Source: JAXMCI01 sp046349435 (GTDB lineage Bacteria > Pseudomonadota > Alphaproteobacteria > Dongiales > Dongiaceae). From it: DNA of 38,940 nt. The translations under genes were made by a program, and so were the position numbers. This document shows, in pieces, positions 1-7,458 of this stretch. Where the stretch lies: the NCBI GenBank assembly GCA_046349435.1, contig JAXMCI010000053.1, forward strand, positions 1 through 38,940, written 5' to 3'. The notes under the pieces are model-generated. The model was not told where the DNA came from, ran no database searches, and worked only from the letters and a program-made list of their open reading frames with translations. Each line of letters opens with the position of its first letter. The stretch's first letter is position 1.

Positions 1-67
1 CCTCTCCTGCTGACACAAACGTCTTGACGTTACCGACGGGCGGTTCCCCGTCCGGGGCGGGCTCCGC

Positions 68-73
68 TATGGT
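68..73 (+). promoter_or_regulatory. Candidate -10 element (TATGGT), possible leaderless start
   Basis: TATGGT matches the three most conserved -10 positions (T1, A2, T6). Six bases separate it from the thioesterase ATG at 80, so transcription would begin at about the start codon. The -35 region (TTCCCC at 44-49, spacer 18) is poor. This is inference from spacing only. Confidence 0.3.
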
Positions 74-79
74 GCGGCC

Positions 80-586
80 ATGGACTCAGCCTCGCCGATC
101 CCGGCCCCCTTCGTCGCAGAGGGGATCCGGGTCAAGCCCGACTGGATCGATTCCAACGGGCACATGAACATCGCCTACTACGTCGTCGCCTTCGACCAGG
201 GGGTGGAGCCGCTGTTCGACGCAATGGGCTTCGAATGGGGCCGGGTTCCGGGCGCCACCGGCTCGACCTTCACGGTCGAGTTGCACCTGACCTACCAGCG
301 CGAGCTGCAGCTCGGCGACCCGATCCGCGTCACCTCGCAGCTCCTCGGCTACGACGCCAAGCGCTGCCACGTGCTGCAGTGCCTCTACCATGCCGGCGAG
401 GGCTTCCTGGCGGCGACGCAGGAATGGCTGATCCTCTATGTCGACATGACCGAGCGCAAGGTGGCGACGATCCCGCCCGCCATGCGCGAACGGCTGGCGG
501 CGATCCGCCTGGCTCATGCCGACCTGCCGGTGCCGCCGGTGGTCGGCCGCGGCATCGCGCTGACCAACCGCCGGGTCGCGCTCTAG
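80..586 (+). CDS. Acyl-CoA thioesterase, hotdog fold (4HBT-like)
   Basis: A 168-residue protein of the 4-hydroxybenzoyl-CoA thioesterase-like hotdog family, which hydrolyses acyl-CoA thioesters in the cytoplasm. Near residues 23-34 it has the D-x-N-G-H-M-N-x-x-x-Y signature (DSNGHMNIAYY), which carries the catalytic Asp and the active-site loop of this family. The later segment TVELHLTYQREL fits the central hotdog strand. The length is normal for a single-domain member. The substrate cannot be read from sequence. It stands alone on the plus strand, tail-to-tail with the psp operon. The start at 80 has no Shine-Dalgarno sequence, but TATGGT at 68-73 could be a -10 element placing the transcript start at the ATG. 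Confidence 0.85.
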   Translation: MDSASPIPAPFVAEGIRVKPDWIDSNGHMNIAYYVVAFDQGVEPLFDAMGFEWGRVPGATGSTFTVELHLTYQRELQLGDPIRVTSQLLGYDAKRCHVLQCLYHAGEGFLAATQEWLILYVDMTERKVATIPPAMRERLAAIRLAHADLPVPPVVGRGIALTNRRVAL

Positions 587-590
587 AGGC

Positions 591-953
591 TTACCCGATC
601 GGCCGGTCGTCGAGCAGCACCAGCCAGCCCTTGGCGCTGCGCCACAGGAACCAGCACCAGAGCAGGCCGAGCACCACGAACCCGACCAGCACGAACTTCA
701 GCACGAAGGCCACCACCAGCCAGAACAGGCCCCACCAGAAGGTCCGGATGACGTAGCTGTAGTGGCTTTCGTAGATGGTGCCGCGTGCCGAGCCCCGCTT
801 CACGTAGGCGATGATGACGCCGAGGAAGGCGGGTATGGCGGTGAAGAGCGAGACGAGATAGAGGCCGTAGACGAGGTGCAGGCCGAGCCGCGCGCCGGGC
901 CGGGCGCGGCGCGGGACGAAGATCTCGTAGCGGTCGTCGAGGTCGCTGTACAT
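591..953 (-). CDS. Small membrane protein of the psp operon (DUF4870/Tic20-like)
   Basis: A 120-residue integral membrane protein. It has an N-terminal cytoplasmic stretch ending near residue 25, a hydrophobic segment at about 26-49, a polar loop (KRGSARGTIYESHYSYVIR), and two more hydrophobic stretches at about 72-105. The layout and the loop resemble the DUF4870/Tic20-like small membrane proteins found in several membrane-stress loci. It is the last gene of the leftward pspA-pspB-pspC run, 21 bases after pspC, so it is probably co-transcribed and may act at the inner membrane with the Psp proteins. That functional link is inferred from position; the exact family is uncertain. Confidence 0.7.
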   Translation of the reverse strand: MYSDLDDRYEIFVPRRARPGARLGLHLVYGLYLVSLFTAIPAFLGVIIAYVKRGSARGTIYESHYSYVIRTFWWGLFWLVVAFVLKFVLVGFVVLGLLWCWFLWRSAKGWLVLLDDRPIG

Positions 954-974
954 GGCGGTACTCCTTGGCGGGGC

Positions 975-1373
975 TCAGCGCTCGAGGTCGCGGAACTCGC
1001 GCCGCAGCTTGAAGTCGGACGAGGTGACGACCCGCTCGATCTCGGCGATCCGCCGGTCGATCATGCGGAAGCGGTAGCGCACGGTGCCGAAGGTGCCGCG
1101 CGGGTCGCGGGCGACGGCGCGCCAGAAGCCCTGCTCGTCGGGCGACAGCGGCGGCCGGCGCGGGCGCGGCGGCAGCAGCACGGCGGCGACGAGATAGGCG
1201 ACCAGCGCGACCGGCGGGAAGAAGAACAGGCCGAGCAGCCAGAGCGCGCGGGCCTGCCACGGGGCGATGCCGAGCTGGTCGGCCAGCCCGGCCAGCACCC
1301 CGGCGAGGATGCCGCGCTCCGGATCGCGGGTGATCCGGCCGACCCGGCCGAGATCGTCGGCGTCGCGGCTCAC
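975..1373 (-). CDS. pspC: Phage shock protein C (PspC domain)
   Basis: PspC is an inner-membrane sensor/effector of the phage-shock response that works with PspB to recruit PspA. The 132-residue product has the PspC-domain N-terminus (ITRDPERGILAGVLAGLAD), a strongly hydrophobic segment (ARALWLLGLFFFPPVALVAYLVAAVL in outline) and a basic C-terminal tail with R-x-R-x-x-x-x-x-x-R spacing. The open frame extends upstream to 1514, but GTG at 1373 is the better start: it overlaps the pspB stop in a GTGA arrangement (1370-1373), which indicates translational coupling, and the residues encoded upstream look like frame-shadow of pspB. Confidence 0.9.
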   Translation of the reverse strand: MSRDADDLGRVGRITRDPERGILAGVLAGLADQLGIAPWQARALWLLGLFFFPPVALVAYLVAAVLLPPRPRRPPLSPDEQGFWRAVARDPRGTFGTVRYRFRMIDRRIAEIERVVTSSDFKLRREFRDLER

Positions 1374-1600
1374 GAGCGCGTCCTCCAGCCCGGCGCCTCG
1401 GCGTCGAGGATCGTCTCCAGCGTGCCGATGCGCTCCTCCAGCTTGCGCGCCTGCTGCCAGAGGTCGGCCAGCATGCGCTCGTCCTCGGTGGAGAGGCCGC
1501 GCCCGGCCCGCCACCGCGTCACGTAGTGCAGCAGCAGCCAGAGCGGCAGCACGACGACGACGAAGAGCAGGGCGGGCACGAACCAGATGGCGTTCAGCAT
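1370..1600 (-). CDS. pspB: Phage shock protein B
   Basis: A 76-residue protein typical of PspB. It has an N-terminal membrane anchor (about residues 4-24, rich in V and L) followed by a charged amphipathic/coiled-coil region (EDERMLADLWQQARKLEERI) ending in the ETILDAEAPGWR motif shared by PspB proteins. PspB acts with PspC in the inner membrane to sense envelope damage and relieve PspA repression of PspF. It lies 27 bases downstream of pspA, and its stop codon overlaps the pspC start. Confidence 0.92.
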   Translation of the reverse strand: MLNAIWFVPALLFVVVVLPLWLLLHYVTRWRAGRGLSTEDERMLADLWQQARKLEERIGTLETILDAEAPGWRTRS

Positions 1601-1627
1601 GCGTCAGCTCCTCGCGCGCGTCCGGCC

Positions 1628-2290
1628 TCAGCCCCGGCCCAGCCGCGCCTTCAGCTCGGCCAGCTCCTGCTCGACCCGGCCCTCCGCCTCCAGCGTGGCG
1701 AACTCCTGCGACAGGTCGCGGCTGCCGCCGAGGTCGAAGCTCTCGGCCCGCGCCTCCATCTGGTCGAGGCGGCGCTCGAGGTCGGCGTAGCGCGACAGCG
1801 CGTCGTCGAGCCGGCGGTCGCTGAGCTGGGTCCGGATGCGGATCTGGTCGCGGGCGGCGCCGTGGCGCAGCTCATAGGCCTTCTGCTTGGTCTTGGCCTC
1901 GGTCAGCTTGGCCTGCAGCTTGGCGAGATCGGCATCGGTCTTGGCCAGCTTCTCGTCGATGACCGCCATCTCCTTGCGCAGCATGTCGACCGCCTCGTTG
2001 GCGCGGTCGCGGGCATGCAGCGCCGCCTTGGCGAGATCGTCGCGGCTGCGCCCCACGGCGAGCTCGGCCTTGCGCTGCCAGTCGGAGGCGGCGCTGGCCA
2101 GCTCGCCCAGCCGGCGCGCCATCTCCTTGCGCTCGGCGATGGTGCGGGCCGCCGCGGTGCGGGTCTCGACCAGCGTGTCCTCCATCTCCTGGACGATCAG
2201 CTTGACGATCTTCTGCGGGTCCTCGGCGCGCTCGAGCAGCGCGTTGAGGTTGGAGTTGACGATGTCGCTAAGGCGGGAAAACACACCCAT
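1628..2290 (-). CDS. pspA: Phage shock protein A (PspA/IM30 family)
   Basis: PspA is the peripheral membrane ESCRT-III-like protein that stabilises a stressed inner membrane and inhibits the enhancer-binding protein PspF. The 220-residue product starts with the classic MGVFSRLSDIVNSNLNALL amphipathic helix. It continues with the DPQKIVKLIVQEMEDTL segment and a long, almost uninterrupted coiled coil to about residue 180, and ends in the usual acidic C-terminal helix (ELAELKARLG). The same frame stays open far upstream because of high GC, but the ATG at 2290 is the family start and lies about 26 bases downstream of the start predicted from the sigma-54 promoter. First gene of the psp operon. 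Confidence 0.95.
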   Translation of the reverse strand: MGVFSRLSDIVNSNLNALLERAEDPQKIVKLIVQEMEDTLVETRTAAARTIAERKEMARRLGELASAASDWQRKAELAVGRSRDDLAKAALHARDRANEAVDMLRKEMAVIDEKLAKTDADLAKLQAKLTEAKTKQKAYELRHGAARDQIRIRTQLSDRRLDDALSRYADLERRLDQMEARAESFDLGGSRDLSQEFATLEAEGRVEQELAELKARLGRG

Positions 2291-2327
2291 CGGGGACTCT
2301 CCGGTCGCGGTTTCTGCGCCCAGGAAC

Positions 2328-2342
2328 GCATGGCGCGTGCCA
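2328..2342 (-). promoter_or_regulatory. Sigma-54 (RpoN) promoter of the psp operon
   Basis: Read on the minus strand the site is TGGCACGCGCCATGC, preceded by C. The sigma-54 consensus is TGGCACG-N4-TTGC. The -24 half matches fully, the -12 half has one mismatch (ATGC for TTGC), and the GG and GC pairs are correctly spaced. The predicted transcription start is about 2316, giving a 5' leader of about 26 bases before pspA. This agrees with the divergent pspF gene encoding a sigma-54 activator. Confidence 0.8.
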
Positions 2343-2350
2343 GACCAGGG

Positions 2351-2370
2351 AATGGCGGGATTCCGCCATT
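2351..2370. promoter_or_regulatory. Perfect 8-bp inverted repeat, candidate PspF/enhancer operator
   Basis: AATGGCGG-N4-CCGCCATT is a perfect dyad in the pspA/pspF divergent spacer, centred about 45 bases upstream of the predicted pspA start. It could be the PspF upstream activating sequence, also used for pspF autoregulation. It is nearer to the promoter than the E. coli enhancer sites (about -80 to -125), so another regulator or a hairpin role is possible. Confidence 0.5.
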
Positions 2371-2441
2371 TTCGATCGAGCGCCGCAAAGGCTGGCCGGC
2401 GAGATCTACCAGAAGTTGGCGCATGACACCATAATAAGGCC

Positions 2442-3928
<1,487 letters not shown>

Positions 3929-3932
3929 GGCG

Positions 3933-5075
3933 TCAATCCTCGAGCAGCAGGCCGGTGCGGTGCGGCAGCGGCCGCTCGCCGACCACCTTGGCGATGGTGC
4001 TGCCCGGGCGGACCAGATGGTCGAGCCGGCGCGACAGCAGCAGCCCGTCGGTGCCGGCGGCGATCGGCGTGCGGGCTGCGGCGGGATTCTCGGCCACCGG
4101 ATCGACCAGCTCGGCGATCACCTCGCCGGCCGCCACCGTGGCGCCGAGCGGGCGCTTGTAGGCGACGACGCCGGCCGCCGGCGCGCGCACCAGGTCGACC
4201 GCCTGGAGCGGCGCCACCACCGCCTGCAGCGCGGGCAGCGGCCCGGGATCGCCCTCGATCAGGCCGCGGCGCTGCAGGAAGCGGACCAGCGCGTCGGCGT
4301 CGGGCCCGGCCAGCTCGTCGCTGACGTCGGCGATGCCGCGATACTCGACGGTGGCGGCGAGGCAGGCGGCCGGCAGCGGATGGCTGCCGCCGAGCGTCTC
4401 GGCGAGCTTGGTCCAGGGCGTGCTGAAGGCCTCGTCGAAGGAGCGGCCGCCGGAATCCTCGGCCAGCAGCACGGCGCGGCTGCCGATCTCGGCGGCGAGG
4501 TCGTGCGCCTCCGGCCAGTGCGCCGGGATGAGGAAGAGATGGGCCAGCGCCTCGTTGTCGCAATGCAGGTCGAGCACGATGTCGGCGTCGTAGGCGAGCC
4601 GCGCCAGGGCGAGGCGCAGGCTGGTCGCCTGGGTGGTGGCGCGCTGCTGCCCGACGATCTCCGTCATCGCCGCGCGGACCGTCGCGACGTTGGCCGCCGG
4701 GTCGGCCCCCAGCCGGCCCGCCACCCGCTCCGCCAGGCCGCGCGACAGGTCGATCCAGCCGCGGTTGAAGTTGCCGCTGCCGCCCAGCTCGTAGCGGCCG
4801 AGCAGCGTGTCGTTCACCACCTGGGCGGCGCCGATCGGGTTGGCCATCGGCACGACGACGATCTCGCCCCGGATGCGGCCGGCCTCGGCCAGGGCGTCGA
4901 GCCGGCGCAGCAGGTGATGGGCGACCAGCAGCGGCGGGATCTCGTCGGCATGCAGCGCGGCGTGCAGATAGGCCTTGGGCCGCGCTCCCGCCTCGCCGTA
5001 GCGGTGCACCGTCAGGTGGCGGCTGGTGCCGAGGCTGCCCTCGAGCAGCGGCAGGCGTTCGATGCGGTGGGCCAT
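3933..5075 (-). CDS. Succinylglutamate desuccinylase/aspartoacylase family zinc hydrolase
   Basis: A 380-residue M14-type amidohydrolase related to AstE and aspartoacylase, enzymes that release an acyl group from an N-acyl amino acid. Zinc-ligand motifs are visible: H-x-x-E in LHADEIP (H42, E45) and a later His in VLDLHCDNE (H171). NFNRGW near 102-107 matches the substrate-binding N-x-x-R region. The C-terminal 90 residues form a barrel-like domain (RAPAAGVVAYKRPLGATVAAGEV in outline) resembling the lipoyl/biotinyl-like tail seen in deacylase relatives. The substrate is unknown. It is upstream of doxX (4-bp gap) and divergent from a DMSP-lyase-like gene, with 122 bases between the starts. Confidence 0.85.
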   Translation of the reverse strand: MAHRIERLPLLEGSLGTSRHLTVHRYGEAGARPKAYLHAALHADEIPPLLVAHHLLRRLDALAEAGRIRGEIVVVPMANPIGAAQVVNDTLLGRYELGGSGNFNRGWIDLSRGLAERVAGRLGADPAANVATVRAAMTEIVGQQRATTQATSLRLALARLAYDADIVLDLHCDNEALAHLFLIPAHWPEAHDLAAEIGSRAVLLAEDSGGRSFDEAFSTPWTKLAETLGGSHPLPAACLAATVEYRGIADVSDELAGPDADALVRFLQRRGLIEGDPGPLPALQAVVAPLQAVDLVRAPAAGVVAYKRPLGATVAAGEVIAELVDPVAENPAAARTPIAAGTDGLLLSRRLDHLVRPGSTIAKVVGERPLPHRTGLLLED

Positions 5076-5184
5076 GGCTCCGTCCCGGCTGCGGACGCGG
5101 CGACGGTAAGCCGGGCGCCGGCCGGCCCGCCAGAAGAATCTCGGAGTCAGAATCTCGGCGTCGCGGCTTCGGTTGCCGCCCGGC

Positions 5185-5190
5185 TACAAT
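5185..5190 (+). promoter_or_regulatory. Candidate -10 element (TACAAT) before the DMSP lyase-like gene
   Basis: TACAAT is a 5/6 match to the -10 consensus, seven bases before the ATG at 5198, so the mRNA would be leaderless. I see no good -35 hexamer at 16-18 bases upstream. Spacing-based inference. Confidence 0.35.
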
Positions 5191-5197
5191 GACGGGG

Positions 5198-5848
5198 ATG
5201 ATCGCCGCGCTGGACCGCCTGCTGGCCGCCCTGACCCGCCGCCTCGAGGCCGCCGGCCCCGCCGCCGCGCCCGAGGCCGGCCCCGACCTCGCCTGGTTCG
5301 CCGCCGCGCTCGCCGCCGTGCCGCGGCCGGCCGTGCTCGCGCCGCGCCCGGCCGACGGCCTGCCGCTGCCGGCCTGCCGCTTCTGGGACATGGCGCTGCT
5401 CGCCGCGCTCGACGGCCCGGCCGCCGACCTCGCCGCCCCGCTTGCCGCGCTCGGCCCGGCGCTCGCCTGGGCGCAGAACCCCAACTATGTGCGGCGGCCG
5501 CCCAGCCCCGCCTTCCTCGACGACTACGGCTACGCGGTGATCGCCGGCCCGGCCGCCGGCCCGCCATCGCTGGTCACGGACGAGGCGATGGCCTTCGGGG
5601 TGCTGCTGCTCGGCCCCGGTACGCTCTATCCCGCGCACGACCACCCGGCGATCGAGCTCTACCTCACGCTCGACGCCGCCGGCGCCTGGCAGCGCGACGC
5701 CGGCCCGTGGCGGCGGCCGCCGGCCGGCAGCCTGATCCACCACCCCTCCGGGATGATCCACGCGATGCGGGCGGGGGAGGGACCGCTGCTCGCCCTCTAT
5801 CTCTGGCGCGGCGCGCTGGCGACGCATGCGCGGCTGCTCGAGGGCTGA
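5198..5848 (+). CDS. DMSP lyase-like cupin protein (DddQ/DddL-type)
   Basis: A C-terminal cupin whose core matches dimethylsulfoniopropionate lyases of the DddL/DddQ group, which cleave DMSP to dimethylsulfide and acrylate. Numbered from the ATG at 5198, the metal-site pattern H-x-H-x-x-x-E-x-Y is present (H147, H149, E153, Y155), with the distal His in MIHAM (H188) and the family tail LALYLWRG. The N-terminal half is Ala-rich and helical, as in this family. An in-frame ATG at 5189 also exists; 5198 is preferred because TACAAT at 5185-5190 would start transcription there. No other DMSP gene is nearby, so the in vivo substrate may differ. Confidence 0.68.
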   Translation: MIAALDRLLAALTRRLEAAGPAAAPEAGPDLAWFAAALAAVPRPAVLAPRPADGLPLPACRFWDMALLAALDGPAADLAAPLAALGPALAWAQNPNYVRRPPSPAFLDDYGYAVIAGPAAGPPSLVTDEAMAFGVLLLGPGTLYPAHDHPAIELYLTLDAAGAWQRDAGPWRRPPAGSLIHHPSGMIHAMRAGEGPLLALYLWRGALATHARLLEG

Positions 5849-5853
5849 GCGGC

Positions 5854-6255
5854 TCAGTCGTCGCTCACCGTCTCGTGCTCCGCCGGGAGGATGATCTCGA
5901 GCAGCTCGCAATCGTCCGACCAGCCGCGGACGGTGTGCCGGATGCCGGGCGGCTGCACCCAGCATGACCCCGCCGTCAGCGTCTGCAGGCCGTGCCCTTC
6001 GAACTCCGTCGTGAACCAGCCCTTGAGGCAGTAGACGAGCTGGAGCTCGACATCGTGGTGATGCCGCTGGCTGAGCTCCGGACTGAACGGCTCGATCATC
6101 CGGATGACGTGCGCGCGGGCCAGACCGCCGGTCGCCAGCGCGACGCCGAGGTCGCGATAGCTGGAATATCTGCGCAGGCCCTCCGTCCTGAAGCCCGCCT
6201 CGTCGTGATGGCTGACATGGAACTGCTGGCCCGGCTTGCGCGTGGCCTCCGACAT
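5854..6255 (-). CDS. Single-domain cupin protein
   Basis: A 133-residue small cupin. The conserved beta-barrel region includes QRHHHDVELQLVYCLKGW (H65, H66, H67 and E70 as likely metal ligands) and a second motif GSCWVQPPGIRHTV with H107. This fits the two-motif metal-binding RmlC-like cupin layout. No specific enzyme family is recognisable. It may be a small-molecule-binding or dioxygenase-like protein. The start at 6255 is supported by a good GGGGAGG ribosome-binding site about six bases upstream. It lies 65 bases downstream of the Cys-rich protein gene, separated by a very stable hairpin, and converges with the DMSP-lyase-like gene. Confidence 0.8.
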   Translation of the reverse strand: MSEATRKPGQQFHVSHHDEAGFRTEGLRRYSSYRDLGVALATGGLARAHVIRMIEPFSPELSQRHHHDVELQLVYCLKGWFTTEFEGHGLQTLTAGSCWVQPPGIRHTVRGWSDDCELLEIILPAEHETVSDD

Positions 6256-6279
6256 TGTGACCTCCCCAGCTTCGGCATC

Positions 6280-6320
6280 CGGCAGTGCCGGGGCGCCGGG
6301 GGGGCGCCCCGGCACTGCCG
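6280..6320 (-). terminator. Perfect 18-bp hairpin after the Cys-rich gene
   Basis: Arms 6280-6297 and 6303-6320 are perfectly complementary over 18 bp, with a five-G loop. The hairpin begins immediately after the stop codon of the upstream gene (6321-6323), and its far end is about 12 bases from the cupin ribosome-binding site. There is no U-tract on the minus strand, so it may be an unusual terminator, an attenuator or an mRNA-stabilising stem rather than a classical intrinsic terminator. Confidence 0.5.
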
Positions 6321-7271
6321 TCACGGCTTGATGTTGCAGGCACCTTCCTTGCAGGCGTCGTAGGTGTTCTGCAGCTCGTCCTGGACGATCCAGTTGTAGC
6401 CCTGTGGCGTGGAGACGATCAGGTCCTGCTCCGGCACGGCCACCCGGAACTTCCAGCCGGGGGGCGGCTTCAGCTTCGACCCGAGATCCTTCAGCGTCTC
6501 GTAGGTCAGCGTCTTGTCGATGATCTGGCCGAAGGCCTGCATCACCCAGGGCGTCCCCTCGGGGTCGTCCAGGATGAACACCGGCTTGCCCTTGCCGAAG
6601 GTCATCGAGGACTTGCGGTGCGACTGCAGCGGCTTGTAGGGCGCCATGTGCGCCGCGGCGAGCGACATGCCCTTGGGCAGCAGGCCCTGGCCCATCCACC
6701 GGGTGCCCAGCCCGTCGAAGGTGACGACCGGCCCGACCGGCAGCGTGATGCTGTCCATCGTCCAGCCGCGCGGCCCGTTCTTGTAGGCGGCGAGGACGTC
6801 GTACTGCGCCTCCAGCGACGGCACCGTGATCTTGTCCCACAGCGAGGCCGGGCAGGTGTTCTTCGGGTCGGCCGCGTTGTTCATCGCGCTGGTGTTGTAG
6901 TAGACGCCGGCGATCTGCTCCTCCGGCGTCAGGCGGAAGAGCCAAACCTCGCAATAGATCACGCCGCGCAGGTCCGGATAGGTCATCGGCTCCGGATTGG
7001 CCGGGACCGGCACCGGCTGCGTCTCGGCGCTCTCCCGGCCGGCCGCCGCCTGCTCCAGCATGGTGTCGAGGCACTCGGCCGAGACCTGGCCGACCTTCGC
7101 CTTCATGCAGGCCTTGATCCGTCCCTCGCCGGGCAGCACGTCCCCGCAGAGGCGCTCGACGTCGCCGGCGCAGGCGCGGATCACCCGGAACGCCCCGATC
7201 AGCCGCTCCTGCGCGTGCGCCGTCGTGCCGGCCAGCAGAAGCAAGGGCAACAGCCACAGAGCTCGTCTCAT
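6321..7271 (-). CDS. Secreted protein with Cys-rich GLG1-type repeat
   Basis: A 316-residue exported protein. The signal peptide is residues 1-21 (LWLLPLLLLAGTTAHAQ; cleavage after AHA). It is followed at about 28-70 by one Cys-rich repeat of the Golgi apparatus protein 1 type: CAGDVERLC, then GEGRIKACMK, then C-L-D-T-M-L. The remaining 220 residues form a separate soluble domain with no recognised motif; they contain YPDLRGVIYCEVWLFRL, HMAPYKPLQSH and a C-terminal C-x-x-x-x-C (CKEGAC). The start at 7271 is chosen over 7295 because the signal peptide begins at MRRALW. The same repeat occurs in the OmpA-like protein at 23628-24242. Function unknown; periplasmic or envelope location is likely. 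Confidence 0.72.
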   Translation of the reverse strand: MRRALWLLPLLLLAGTTAHAQERLIGAFRVIRACAGDVERLCGDVLPGEGRIKACMKAKVGQVSAECLDTMLEQAAAGRESAETQPVPVPANPEPMTYPDLRGVIYCEVWLFRLTPEEQIAGVYYNTSAMNNAADPKNTCPASLWDKITVPSLEAQYDVLAAYKNGPRGWTMDSITLPVGPVVTFDGLGTRWMGQGLLPKGMSLAAAHMAPYKPLQSHRKSSMTFGKGKPVFILDDPEGTPWVMQAFGQIIDKTLTYETLKDLGSKLKPPPGWKFRVAVPEQDLIVSTPQGYNWIVQDELQNTYDACKEGACNIKP

Positions 7272-7371
7272 CGTTTCCCCCGATGATTGCTTCACCCCGC
7301 ACGGCTATACACCCGGCCCGATCCGCTCTCCAGGGGCGCCGAAGCGCTCCGGCGCCAGCCGGCGGCCGCCC

Positions 7372-7397
7372 GAAGAGCCGGTCCGGTTTGGCTCTTC
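7372..7397. promoter_or_regulatory. Inverted repeat GAAGAGCC-N10-GGCTCTTC in divergent spacer
   Basis: Perfect 8-bp arms with a 10-base spacer lie between the divergent Cys-rich protein and cyclase genes. A TATAGC box at 7416-7421 follows. The size and place suit a dimeric repressor operator, but no regulator is identified. Confidence 0.4.
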
Positions 7398-7458
7398 CGG
7401 CGGCTGGGCGCGCCCTATAGCATTCCTCCTGTCGCCGTCGTTCCCGGGGTTGTCGCCG

